Below, piece by piece: positions 50,771 to 63,121 of a stretch of DNA of 64,000 nt. A program made the position numbers and the translations under genes. The first letter of the stretch is position 1. Each line of letters opens with the position of its first letter. The notes beneath the pieces are model-generated. The model did no database searches. It had not been told where the DNA came from and saw only the letters and a program-made list of their open reading frames with translations. The stretch covers positions 10,736,465-10,800,464 of the forward strand of contig CM057149.1 of NCBI GenBank assembly GCA_029964075.1, read 5' to 3'. The stretch is from Patiria pectinifera (lineage: Eukaryota > Echinodermata > Asteroidea > Valvatida > Asterinidae).

Positions 50771-50999
50771 ATATGTATATTAGTAGGCCCTAACTAAGAA
50801 CAATATGTTCATCTCCTCTTGGTCTTCGTACCCGCGTATCCGCATATCCGCATATCCGCATATCCGCGTACCTGCGTAATCGCGCGATTTCGTGTACCAT
50901 ACTTCGAAGTGATAAAACTTAGGAACTGTTTAGCAAAGTGCAATGAACAGTGTTAGGGAAAATGAAGAAAACAAAAATTAGGGAGCAAGCATAGCCCGC

Positions 51000-53024
51000 T
51001 GCGAGCGTGCGCACATTGAGCCTGCAGGCAGTGCAATGGGGAGTTTTAGAAGTTTTCTATAAAAAAAAAAAAAAAAATAATAATAACACTAACTTAATGC
51101 ACACGAAAATCAGTCTAATATAACACTGTCCCTCTAAACTTGAAAGTACTGGTGTATTTTATTTTAGCTATTAAGAAACTTCACTCGCAAATTTAAAGTC
51201 GATTTTGTAATTGATTGAGAGTCATTTTGTGATTTTTTTTATCGATTCACTGGAATGCTGCCCTCTATACGGACATTGGCAGGTACTTTGCTCAACTCAA
51301 AACAATAATTAAACAAAGTAATTAAAACAACCACAGAAAGTGGCAGGCCTGGTGCGTTGTCCACCAACGACAATATAATTTCTTTATGATTGTATAAAAT
51401 GTTTAAGAGCAAACAAGATTCATAAAATCTAGGCCATCGGCAACTGACAGTGACCATGCCTGGTGCAGTGTCACTGGTAAGGGATACCCACTTCGGTGCA
51501 TATTAGTAGCGCCGATTTCCAAGAGGCCAATTCCTTCAGAAGAACTTGAACATTAAAACTTAGACCACTTAACAAAAACACGGAATGACGTTACTACTTA
51601 AATAGCCATACAGAAGAAACTGTTGGTTAATAATTAACGCTAATTCCTAAATGAGCTCCCTGTTAAGGTGACATATACGCTCTTATAGTAACACTAAAAA
51701 GTAAAAAAAAATCTGGGATTAACAGCGTCTGTAAAAGCGCCGCATTGTCTATACTTCGCTAGTCTGTGAGCAGTGAGGGCACAGTTGACAGTTGACCATA
51801 TTTAATCAAAAGTCATAACTTTGGTTAATTATACTTTGCATAAATTTATATAAAAGACATTTTATTCTGTGAAGACCTTTTAAGCTCGGTTCATTATTAA
51901 GTATTTAAAGATAAACTTATCTGTGAGTAAAAAATGCTTACAGAGAGAATGACTTTTGGGGGAAAAAACTCAAAAGTAGATTGTATTTTGTTTCATTGTA
52001 AATGTTGCATGTTTGATTTTTTGCCTTAGTGTGCATTGCTCTCTGTGTGGTGTGATTTCTTTTTAATGGTATCCGTCTGTTGTCTCTGACAATAGACACA
52101 ATTAAATGTTTTTAAATCAAATAAATCGTTGGCTACGAAAATGTCAAATCGTTAAGCAAAATCGAAGCAGACGTCGAAAGGAATAATACTTGAAATCAGT
52201 GTTATTTTTTTCTCAACTGCAATACGTCGGGCAAAAAAATGTTACGGTTTTGAAGCGACAAGCCTCAAATTGACGAAAATACGAAATCAACTTTAAAATG
52301 TTAGGCAGTATTGGAATAAATAATACCTAAGTTCGGTGTTATTTTTTACCTTTTACTGCAATATCTACCCGGATATTTACTTGACTACGCGTATGACGAA
52401 AACTGAATACAAGATTCAAATCGGTCCAAAATAAACTGTAGCGAAAATCACATCGTAAGCGAATTTTTTTTGAAAAAAAAATCACTCCGCTTTCTACGTG
52501 TAGGCCTACACGCTAGGAAAATGATGAAAATAACGCGAGGAAAACATCACAGCGTTAATGAGAGTAAAAATACCTGAAAGTAAACAAAATGGGTTATGGA
52601 AATAACAAATCAAAATGACGAAAATAACGGCATAGAAATTAATCATCGGCAACGAGAGAAGTAAATACATGTACATGTACTTGCAAATTGGTGCTAATTT
52701 CTAAACTTCGATCCCTTTCCAACTTCGGCCACAGAAAAAAAAAGACCGAAATTAAGATTGAAAAAAAGTATGAAATTATGCCGAGCAGTGAATACCGGTT
52801 CTACATTGCCAAAATTCGCTTTCCGACTTTTTGAGGCAAACGGTGGGAAAATGACGGCAGCAAAAGAAAATGAAATTGACGAAATTACGAGAAAACAATC
52901 ACACCATAATGAACTGTAATGAATCTGTTTAGAAAATGACTGAATTTCAGTTATATACAGCGGCATTTCAATAACATCAAAATTGTTTGCATTGTCGAGA
53001 AGTGCCTTCAGAAAGACCTTATTG

Positions 53025-53055
<31 letters not shown>

Positions 53056-53300
53056 CAAAAACGGTACATTGTGAAAGGTACAACTTATTGGCAACCTGCC
53101 ATTATCGGCGTCGGCACATGTTCATGTGCATTATGACAAAAAAAGATCATATCTGTTCTTAAAAGTAAATAGTGGAAACATGGGTAGAATCGTTTAGTTT
53201 CCATTTGGTAACAAGTGGCCTCATTACAGGTAGGCTTATTGCTTTGGAATGTTTCACTTCAGTAACAAATGGGCTAGGCCCAGTGTTTTCGTAACCCTGT
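51000..53300. other. AT-rich stretch without recognised genes; CA microsatellite
   Basis: Only a (CA)n microsatellite at 53029-53055 and AT-rich unique sequence are seen. One minus-strand fragment near 51340 reads IILSLVDNAPGLP (see findings). Confidence 0.4.
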
Positions 53301-53349
53301 TCACTTAGGAAAGAGTTGCAGCTTTCATCAAAGAAACTGATGATCTAAA

Positions 53350-54912
53350 AGTTGAGACTGCATGGATGAGCTAGGCTGCTTTGTCTGGACGAAAATGAAC
53401 CCTCCAAGGCTCCAACAGCCTCATCACACAGAAACTCGAGGAACTGGAAGCAGGGAGGAGCACCGACAGATGAACGGATGACCTGCTTGCTGGGCTACCC
53501 ATTACTGATTCTCGAGGTTAGTTTACATGTTGGCCTCCTCTTTGCAGGATCAATCAAGTCACAGAACTCATCAAAATGGGCGATCTGACTCTGTTATAAT
53601 GTTCTAACACAAAGAACGAGTTCTTGGTAGCGGGCTTTGCTTTGTGGGGTTAATTCAATGTTTTCTTTTCCCCTTTCTAGCCCTGGCACGAATACAGCTC
53701 ACTAATTCAAATAAATGTTTTCTTTCGTATCCTTTCAGAAAAATGAGGCCCACTGACTGATGAGGGAATTGCTTTACTGAGATTGATGAGCCTGCCTCAA
53801 GACATCGTCAGGGCTCCATCAGTCTTATCACACAGAAACTCGAGGAACCGGAAGCAGGGAGGAAGACCGACAGATGAACGGATGACCTGCTTGCTGGGCT
53901 TCCCATTACTGACTATCAGGTTTGTGTACATGTAGCCTACTTAAACAGAAACAATCAAGTCACAGAACCATTTCAATGGGCGATCTGACTCTGTTATTAT
54001 GTTCGTCCACAAACGAGTTCTGGTAGCAGGGCTTTGCTTTGTGGGGTTAATTCAATGTTTTCTTTCCCCTTTCGAGCCCTGGCACGAATACAGCTCAATA
54101 ATTTAAATGTTTCCTTTCGTTATTTGAATCCTTTCAGCAAAGCGAGGACCACTGACTGATGAGGGAATTGCTCTACTGAGATGAGGATGCGCCTGCCTCA
54201 AGACATCGTCAGGGCTCCGCAGCCTCATCAAACAGAAACTCGAGGAACCGGAAGCAGGGAGGAGGACCGACAGATGAACGGATGACCTAATTCTTGCTGG
54301 GCTTCCCATTACTAATTCTTGAGGTTAGCTTCTAGTTACATGTACCTAAAGAATAAGCAGAAACAAGTAATCAAAATGGGTGATCCGGCGCTCTTCTGTG
54401 TTCTCCCACATATAAAGAGTGCTGATAGTGGGGCACTGCTTTGTTGGATTAAGAACATTTCTCCCCCCCCCCCCTCTTGCTCTACCTTTTAGATATTTCC
54501 TAATAATAATTCGGATATTTTCTTTCATTTGAATCTTTTTACAGACATGAGGACCACTGACTGGTGAGGAAATTGCCCTATGATGGATGAGCCTGCCTCA
54601 AGCTGCCATAAGCTGGGAGGACCGACGGTTGACTGACACTGCCTGCTTGGTTGGCCATTACCGATTCTTGAGGTATGTTTACTTGAAAAGAGACCAGGGA
54701 TATGTAGGCCTACACTTAAATTTGTTATTCCTTTAATACTATGTCACCTCTTACGATGCTTGATTTCCTCTTTAAATATTAATTCTAATTTTGTTCTAGT
54801 TTACTCTTTTTGTAATGTTTTAGAAGATGAGGACTGCCAAGCTTGGATGAGACTGGAAAATTACGAAGCTGCTCTATCTGGACAACGATGCCCTCATCAG
54901 ACACTTTCCGAT
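53350..54912 (+). ncRNA. Tandem array of exon-like non-coding modules (first block)
   Basis: Four related modules (53400-53516, 53739-53919, 54138-54323, 54545-54672) share GAGGACCACTGACTGATGAG, GATGAGCCTGCCTCAAG and CATTACTGATTCT. Modules 2-4 are each preceded by a pyrimidine-rich CAG and all four are followed by GTTAGT, GTTTGT, GTTAGC or GTATGT. A second module type (54824 to about 54910, after TTTTAG) reads AGCTTGGATGAGACTGG and ACGAAGCTGCTCT; a partial copy precedes module 1 at 53350. No shared reading frame is kept. Inference: exons of a plus-strand non-coding RNA inside APEH intron 1, or a decayed repeat. Confidence 0.45.
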
Positions 54913-55124
54913 TTTCGGAATATTGGATCAAAAATCAGACTGCATATTATTTTGCAATATTATAAAACATTAAAACGACTAAAATACGAATTCTTACGCT
55001 TTGTAATTGTAAGAAATAATAGCTTAAATCACAGTTACTTGTTAACTTTACTGAGATACCTATACCTGAAATATTTGACAACGAATATGACGAAAATTGA
55101 AGAAAAATAATCAAATGTGTGTTA

Positions 55125-57122
55125 AAAGTACGGATTATTTAATTCGTTATAACAGATTAATTAATTCGTTATAACGGATTATTTAAATCGTTATTACGGA
55201 TTATTTAATTCGTTATTACGGATTATTTAATTCGTTATTACGGATTAGTCAATTCGTTATTACGGATTAGTCAATTCCTTATTACGGATTAGTTAATTCG
55301 TTATTACGGATTAGTTAATTCGTTATTACGGATTAGTTAATTCGTCATTACGGATTAGTTAATTCGTCATTACGGATTAGTTAATTCGTCATTACGCATT
55401 AGTTAATTCGTCATTACGGATTAGTTAATTCGTCATTACGGATTAGTTAATTCGTCATTACGGATTAGTTAATTCGTCATTACGGATTAGTTAATTCGTC
55501 ATTACGGATTAGTTAATTCGTCATTACGGATTAGTTAATTCGTCATTACGGATTAGTTAATTCGTCATTACGGATTAGTTAATTCGTCATTACGGATTAG
55601 TTAATTCGTCATTACGGATTAGTTAATTGGTTATTACGGATTATTTAATTCGTTATAACGGATTATTTAATTCGTTATAACGGATTACCAATTCGTTACA
55701 ACGGATTATTTAATTCGTTACTACGGATTATTTAATTCGTTATTACGGATTATTTAATTCGTTATTACGGATTACTAATTCGTTATTACGGATTATTTAA
55801 TTCGTTATTACGGATTATTTAATTCGTTATTACGGATTATTTAATTCGTTATTACGGATTATTTAATTCGTTATAACGGATTATTTAATTCGTTATAACG
55901 GATTATTTAATTTGTTATAACGGATTATTTAATGTTATAACGGATTACTAATTCGTTAATAATTATTTTACATAGTTGGTTATTACGGATTACATAGTTG
56001 GTTATTACGGATTACATAGTTGGTTATTACGGATTACATAGTTGGTTATTACGGATTACATAGTTGGTTATTACGGATTACATAGTTGGTTATTACGGAT
56101 TACATAGTTGGTTATTACGGATTACATAGTTGGTTATTACGGATTACATAGTTGGTTATTACGGATTACATAGTTGGTTATTACGGATTACATAGTTGGT
56201 TATTACGGATTACATAGTTGGTTATTACGGATTACATAGTTGGTTATGACGGATTACATTGTTGGTTATGACGGATTACTTTGTTGGTTATGACGGATTA
56301 CTTTGTTGGTTATGACGGATTACTTTGTTGGTTATGACGGATTACTTTGTTGGTTATGACGGATTACTTTGTTGGTTATGACGGATTACTTTGTTGGTTA
56401 TGACGGATTACTTTGTTGGTTATGACGGATTACTTTGTTGGTTATGACGGATTACTTTGTTGGTTATGACGGATTACTTTGTTGGTTATGACGGATTACT
56501 TTGTTGGTTATGACGGATTACTTTGTTGGTTATGACGGATTACTTTGTTGGTTATGACGGATTACTTTGTTGGTTATGACGGATTACTTTGTTGGTTATG
56601 ACGGATTACTTTGTTGGTTATGACGGATTACTTTGTTGGTTATGACGGATTACTTTGTTGGTTATGACGGATTACTTAGTTGGTTATGACGGATTACTTA
56701 GTTGGTGATGACGGATTACTTAGTTGGTGATGACGGATTACTTAGTTGGTGATGACGGATTACTTAGTTGGTGATGACGGATTACTTAGTTGGTGATGAC
56801 GGATTACTTAGTTGGTGATGACGGATTACTTAGTTGGTGATGACGGATTACTTAGTTGGTGATGACGGATTACTTAGTTGGTGATGACGGATTACTTAGT
56901 TGGTGATGACGGATTACTTAGTTGGTGATGACGGATTACTTAGTTGGTGATGACGGATTACTTAGTTGGTGATGACGGATTACTTAGTTGGTGATGACGG
57001 ATTACTTAGTTGGTGATGACGGATTACTTAGTTGGTGATGACGGATTACTTAGTTGGTGATGACGGATTACTTAGTTCGTGATGACGGATTACTTAGTTC
57101 GTGATGACGGATTACTTAGTTC
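55125..57122 (+). repeat. 22-bp minisatellite, about 90 units in four variant zones
   Basis: Unit GGATTAnnTnGTTnnTnATnAC, 22 bp. Zone 1 (55125-55965) has ATTAGTTAATTCGTCATTAC or ATTATTTAATTCGTTAT.AC; zone 2 (about 55970-56250) ATTACATAGTTGGTTATTAC; zone 3 (about 56270-56660) ATTACTTTGTTGGTTATGAC; zone 4 (about 56670-57070) ATTACTTAGTTGGTGATGAC; a last few units have TTCGTGATGAC. Within zones 3 and 4 units are nearly identical. No ORF runs through it. Confidence 0.95.
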
Positions 57123-57126
57123 GTTA

Positions 57127-57295
57127 TAATAGTCTGGTTCCCAGACCAAAAGATTCCGACTATTCCTGATGAATCTTAGCTGTCCTGATGAATCATAACT
57201 GTATGGTATTACGAAGCAAGTGTTTTATTTAAAGATTTATTTAAAGACGTGAACCTGAGCGTCGGGAAAAATTGTCAGGTCTGGGAACCAGACTA
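57127..57295. mobile_element. Short MITE at the end of the minisatellite
   Basis: Perfect inverted ends ATAGTCTGGTTCCCAGACC and GGTCTGGGAACCAGACTAT. TCGTTAT from the satellite unit is present on both sides, so it probably inserted into the array and duplicated 7-8 bp. Confidence 0.7.
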
Positions 57296-57502
57296 TTCGT
57301 TATTTACGCATTAAGTCTGATGTTCTCACGTGGACAGCACGTGACCAGGGGCCTATGTATTTAACGCCGCTAGGCGGCGCTATCTTTGCATACAACGTTT
57401 GCACTCCTGTGCCATACTTGCCGAGTAATGACTCGGAACGTATGAGTAATTCGAAATCACGAATTAATAAGATTTTTTTTTTCGTCATTTGAATCCTTGT
57501 AG

Positions 57503-57880
57503 AGAAATGAGGACCACTGACTGATGAGGGAATTGTCTTACTGAGATGAGGATGAGCCTGCCTCAAGCCATCGTAAGCTGGGAGGACCGACGATGGACTG
57601 ACACCGCCTGCTGGCCTAGCCATTTCTGATTCTTGAAGTGAGTTTACTTTGAAAACGAAAAAAGACCAGGGTATGAGGATTATAATTTATTCCTCTGATT
57701 GTAGTTTGTCCCTCCTACAAAATCCACAGTGCTTGATTTCCTAATATATGTATTTTTTTAAAATTTGCTTGCTTATTTTGTCATGTTTAGGACATGAGGA
57801 TCACCAAGCTTGGACGAGACTGGACAATTACGAAGCTGCTCTACTGGACAAGGATGCCCTCATCGGAAACTTGAGTTAAA
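57503..57880 (+). ncRNA. Exon-like non-coding modules (second block)
   Basis: Module 57503-57637 (after CCTTGTAG, before GTGAGT) and the second type at 57791-57880 (after TTTAG) repeat the pattern of 54545-54910 on the other side of the minisatellite. The splice-like flanks are kept. Confidence 0.45.
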
Positions 57881-57899
57881 AAAAACTAGCTTGCACAAT

Positions 57900-60110
57900 A
57901 TGAAATAATATTCGACTGCATAATGCAACGTCATTAGTGTTATACACTAAGGCAACAACACTAAAATAAAATGAAAAGTAATTTTGATTTCATTAAATTA
58001 TTTATACCTCTAAAATAATCTTAAACCGGATACTGCAACTGTTTAGGAAAATTTAAAGAATAAACTGTTCAGAAACTTCTATCCATCAAAATGCATTGCA
58101 ACAGGTATGAGTGACACTCGAATTACATTTGTGTTTATCCTTTTGTGATTTATTTTATTGCACTTTTTAAACTTGTTATATTTTACCTTCGTATGCACAA
58201 TTGTTTTCTTGGTGGTTTTGCATGTCTTTTCATTTTCTTATTAATAATTAACTAACCTCACAAAAGGATAAACGCAATATATATCGAGTGTTGAACTTGC
58301 CTCGCATCAAATAGCTAAATTAGACAAAGTATAGTCCTGAAATGTTTCAAAATAATCGAGGAATTTTTTTTGGAGGGGGCATTCCCAAGTTTGATCTTCC
58401 CTTTTTAAAATCTTATTCACAAAATGGCGAAATTCAAAAACCTGGCTTTACCGTTTACAGTCATGTAGTCGTTGCTTATGTAATAATCATCTATGATATT
58501 ATAAAGTGATTATTAATTTCTGAAATTAATTGGCCTTCTGCCCAACTTTTTCCCTCATTTGGAATCTTTTGTATTTGTTTGTATGAATTGGTGAAATATT
58601 TGTATGTCAATAAGACTAAGGAATTAAACAAAATAAATAAAACTTGAAAGATGTGAGACACTTTATCATGATCCTTGGAAGGTTGTCAGTATTTTGCCTA
58701 TTTTTGTTTTAGTTGTTGGCGGGGGAGGTCAAGCTACTACAAAAGTAACAAAACCCAGCTGAAATGACGTTTTATTATTTATGGGTGATTGGGGGCGGGG
58801 TGTCAGTGCACATAAAGGCCGTCGGGGAATATAAAATAATTAGGTGTTTTTGTAAGGGAAATCTTTACTCTTAACGGAAATGAAAAAAATCTCCTAGGCT
58901 CCTAGGTTCTACCTTTTAAAATTGTCCAATAAAAAGACCCGAACTTGCATACGCACAATTTGCATGCCCCCATGGGCTTTTAAAAAGAATTTTTTGTAAC
59001 CGGGGAGAGTGGAATTTATTAGTTAAAAATGTGGCACTCTCCTTTCAACCGAGGGGTTCCACTAAAGAAATGATTTGGGTAGAGCGAATGTTTCTGTAGT
59101 CTCAATAATATGAAATGTTTTATTTATAGTACAAATTTGAGACAATTTTATATACAAATGATCAGGTACAGTATTTACAAAAAGAATTATATTAGGAACT
59201 TTGGTGAGTATATAAAAACAGAACTTTGTTGGGTATATAAAAACGACAGTCAAATAGGGAAAATAGGGTGGTGAACTGTCACTCCAAGGATGGTATCTGA
59301 AATGTATAAAAACCGATAAATGACTAATGAATTATGGGAATTACTGTGGCATAAAATGATTGTTGCCCAAACAGAAGAATTATTTGAATGGCCATTATGC
59401 AAGAATATGAATATTTTATGTACATGTAGTGTAATTTTAAATCCGAAAATAGAAATGAATTATTCACCAAGTTATGTTATAAAATGAAATAAGAATATGT
59501 ACCATGCCCTAATAACAAATTCCCGAATGATCATAGCAATAGAAAACTGATAGTTTTGGGAAAATGGGAAAGTCTATTTCAAATGATACATGAGAACGTA
59601 AATATTATAGCATCACTAAAATTTAAGTTGAAGTTATTTGCATATTCAGATTGCTCAGAAGTTCCAATTTGTGTTTGTTTCCAAAGGAAAAATGGAAATT
59701 CACAAAATATAAAGTACACGATAACATTGTTTTCCGAAATTGCCGAAAAAGATTAAAATAGTAGGAAATTGTGTTTAAAAAATGTTCTAAGTATAAAATA
59801 TAGTCAACAGAAAATCCTTTTTGCCCTCTCATGCAAGAATTGAATAGAGAATCATTAGGGAAAAAAACTGATTCTCAAAAATACTTGCAAATCACGACAA
59901 CAGATTGATTTCAAAAGTTAATCAGTCGTGATTACAAGACAAATTTCAGGCCGTGTCCGTTTTGACGGCCTTAATTTCTGGCAATAAACAAAGCATACAA
60001 AAGACCAGAATGTTGTATAAATGATGGCATAAAAAGATTCATTCATAAAAAGGTTTTAGGCATAAAAATGTTTTAGGCATAAAAAGGTTAAATATCAGAC
60101 AAGGGATTTA
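57900..60110. other. AT-rich intronic sequence without recognised features
   Basis: I see no gene or clear element. Short tandem pieces include AGGCATAAAAA.GTT at 60055-60085 (three copies). Confidence 0.4.
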
Positions 60111-60115
60111 CTCAC

Positions 60116-60138
60116 CACTTGGGATGGTCTACGCTCAT
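60116..60138 (-). CDS. APEH: Candidate APEH first coding exon
   Basis: ATG at 60138-60136 opens MSVDHPK plus two bases, ending at a canonical donor G|GTGAGT. Joined to the acceptor at 44780 it gives an in-frame Cys and a total coding length divisible by three. The sequence upstream (60140-60480) is free of repeats and CG-rich, as for a promoter and 5' UTR. It implies a 15.3-kb first intron. A competing start is at 46370-46396. Confidence 0.5.
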
Positions 60139-60480
60139 GCCTTCTCCGTGTCCGATGTTAAAATCGACGATCAGCAGTGAAAATGGATGAAAATACTCCA
60201 CTGCTATAGGGAGCCTCTCTCAAAACTTGCAGGTATACGTGGAAAGTGCAAGAGCTCGTAAAAGATGGTCTGAACGCAACAAGGTGTTGGATCGAAATCA
60301 AAGTTATTTCGCAGCTAGCCTAACAAGAAAACTATACCGAAACGCCCGTAATGTCAGCTATTCCTCTTAAACAAAGCGCGGTGGAATGCAAAATTCGCAT
60401 GCTCGCTACGCCCATCGCATAGTTGACCAAAATTCTAGGCGGCGCGCGCTGTAAAAAAAAGTTTAGTTGGCCGCGAGAGG
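60139..60480 (-). promoter_or_regulatory. Putative APEH 5' UTR and promoter
   Basis: Unique, relatively CG-rich sequence directly upstream (higher coordinates) of the candidate first exon, between AT-rich intron and a mobile element. No TATA box was identified. Inferred from position only. Confidence 0.3.
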
Positions 60481-60738
60481 GCGCTAGGCTCACATGTGAA
60501 ACGACAACACGAAGTTAAGAAGTTATGAAATGAATGCTGGAGAAAGGAACCAGTCGGGTAAAAGTAAGTATTGAAACCCGACCTGGTTACATTTTGCAAA
60601 TTAGAAAGACACTTTGGAAACCACCGATCAGTATGAATATTAGCCCAGTGGACTCCTCCGTTGTGTACTGACGTCCAACCTGGGCTATATGAATATATGC
60701 TTCATGAATTTTTCTGAATAAACGAGCACATTTTTAAA

Positions 60739-61116
60739 GGCAGTGGATATTTTGCCGGAGACGGCAAACCTTCAGTAAACGTTAGTTTGCCGGATATGCA
60801 CTGAACATGCGCAGTTACTGTTTTTTTGTACTTAAAATAATAAAAGAAGAATATTCTTATTTATTTGGGGATTGGGGGAAAAAAACTTAAAATTGTGGCA
60901 GGGGCCAGGATTCGAACTCGGGACATCCCACTCACTAGAGCTATTGCTTAACCACTGCACCGACTGTGCTACACAACTTTGGTGGGAATTTAATATATGT
61001 TATAATTCAGCCCTATCTTAAAGAGTACAGCGCCCTCTGTTGATATGGATTGCCGCCGGCAAACCTTTAGTAAACGTTAGTTTGCCGGCGTTACCTCCGG
61101 CAAAATATACACTACC
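60739..61116 (-). mobile_element. MITE carrying a tRNA-like insert (copy 2, internally deleted)
   Basis: Same element and orientation as 44843-45408, but about 190 bp of the interior corresponding to about 44943-45130 is missing. The tRNA-like part and both ends are kept. No exact target duplication. Confidence 0.8.
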
Positions 61117-61269
61117 TTTATTTAATTAATATTATTTTTCGATGTGGGGGTTAGACAGAAGATATATCAGAAGTGGCGCAATAAAACCGACAGCGGGCGC
61201 AATAATTTTGATTAGGAATATGTTAACCGGACCATGTTTTTTCCCAAGAGTGTGTCTCTAATGTGTAGG

Positions 61270-61470
61270 TGTGTAATTTTCCTGGGGCGAGTCGGCCGGT
61301 CTGGGGGGGAGTCGGCGAGCGGGGGAGTTGGCGAGACGGCTAAGAGCGAGTTGCCAGGGGGAGCTTGTAAGGGGCGAGTCGGTCGGGGGCCGAGTCGGTA
61401 GGGGGGCGAGTCGGTAAGGGGCGAGTCGGTAAGAGGCGAGTCGGCCAGGGGGCGAGTTGACCTGACACCA
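61270..61470 (-). repeat. GC-rich minisatellite GGGGCGAGTCGG (copy 2, inverted)
   Basis: Reverse-complement relative of 46405-46620. The 89-residue ORF made of repeated RPTRPLADSP-like words is a translation of the repeat. Confidence 0.72.
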
Positions 61471-61473
61471 TCA

Positions 61474-62328
61474 CGCCCCAACTATGGTATCGGTCCCAAC
61501 TATAGTTGGGCCTGTCCCAACTGTAGTTCCATAGTTGGGCTGGCCCAACTATAGTTGGGAGTCATCAAGGGGGCCCATCTATAGTTGGGCCACTCCAATC
61601 TTTTTATTTTGCGGTGTCCCAACCGTAGTTTACATTGATGTACAACTATAAAACGTTCTCTACAGCTCTGATACACGTCTGACTGTACTGGGGACCACTG
61701 AAATTAGCTATTGTCTTGACGGGGCTAATATATAGTTTGGCCACCCCAGTCTTTTTATTTTGCGGTCCCAACTATAGTGTACGTTGTTGTACGATTATAA
61801 AACATTCCCTACAACACTTATACACATCTGACTTGACTTGGGACCAATGAAATTATCTATGGGTGGGGCCCATCTATAGTTGGGCCACTGCAATATTTTT
61901 ATTTTGCGGTCCCAACTATAGTTTACATTGATGTACGCCTATAAAACATTCCCTACAGCTCTGTTACATGTCCGACTTTACTTGGGACCGCTTTGACATT
62001 AGCTAGTATGGGTGGGGCCCTATAGTTGGCCGGCCACGCCAATCTTTGAATTTTGCAAAATGTTGCTGGACTAAAAAAAAACAGCTGGACAACTCATCCA
62101 ATTAGGCAAAGCCACGTGGCAGGCCGGCCCTGTATGCAACACACATGCACGACGAATACATGGTGCCAGCATGCACCATCATGACCATGGAACTCCAGTC
62201 CTAGCTATAGTTGGGTTCGTATCGCACTATAGTTGGGACAGACCCAACTATAGTTGGGCCGACCCAACTGCCGCACTATAGTTGGGACAGTCCCAACTAT
62301 AGTTGGGACTGATGCGATAGTTGGGGCG
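61474..62328. mobile_element. TIR element filled with CCCAACTATAGTTGGG palindromes
   Basis: Ends ACGCCCCAACTAT (61473) and ATAGTTGGGGCGT (62316-62328) are inverted. CCAACTATAGTTGGG or half of it occurs more than a dozen times, densest at both ends (61487-61595 and 62205-62310), with tandem 130-bp blocks (TTTTTATTTTGCGG, TACGATTATAAAAC) between. Confidence 0.78.
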
Positions 62329-62362
62329 TAACAGCGCGGCGCTGGCGAACCTCAAGGTTTGC

Positions 62363-62912
62363 GGGTCCTACTAAAGCGCGTCAACAAGCGTCAACAAGCC
62401 TCAACGGTCGTCAACGAGCGTCAACAAATTTTGTATAGGCTTTTGAACATTAAAAACAGCTTTATATGGTAGAAAAAGTAATAAAAAACATCTTCTGCAT
62501 ATCAATTAAAGTTAAAATTATTTTAAAACTTGGTTTTTTGAACGCGAAATGTACGACGAATTTGTCGATAAAATTGGCCGCCATCTTGTTTGGATGGCGC
62601 TGTAGACTTCACGCATGTGTAGTATGGCTCTGTACACTTCACGCATGCGTAGTACGGCTATAGCTACACATGAACAAGATGGCGGCCAACTTTTATCGAC
62701 AAATTCGCCAAACATTTCGCGTTCAAAAAACCAAGTTTTAAAATAATTTGAACTTTAATTGATATGCAGAAGATGTTCTTTATCGCTTTTTCTACCATAT
62801 AAAGCTGTTTTTAATGTTCAAAAGCCTTTACAAAATTTGTTGACGCTCGTTGACGACCGTTGAGGCATTGTTGACGCTTGTTGACGCTTGTTGACGCGCT
62901 TTAGTAGGACCG
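62363..62912. mobile_element. Foldback element with GTCAACAAGC repeats at its ends
   Basis: GTCCTACTAAAGCGCGTCAA at the left and TTGACGCGCTTTAGTAGGAC at the right begin nearly perfect arms of about 250 bp. Each arm has several GCGTCAACAAG units, then TTTTGAACATTAAAAACAGC. The loop holds two TTCACGCATG.GTAGTA units at about 62615 and 62640. Confidence 0.82.
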
Positions 62913-63121
62913 AGGTTTGCTGATGCATGCCATTGATGCCTCCTCCACAGATCAGCTGATCGAGACCAGGAGTGCAGGTAGGATGGGTTGCCCTATTATT
63001 AAATATTATTATCGTGGTACCTATCACGTTTCTCGTTCGGAATAGAGATTGCCCACTATTCACTAACCTTGAATTGTCCTGTCTTTTGTGTAGTGTACTG
63101 TGTGGTAATGGTATATTGTTG

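Noticed and set aside
55125-57122. CRISPR-like array
   Set aside because: The 22-bp units are head-to-tail without unique spacers, and the sequence is eukaryotic; it is a minisatellite.
61212-61481. Pro/Arg/Ser-rich 89-codon ORF
   Set aside because: Translation of the GGGGCGAGTCGG minisatellite.
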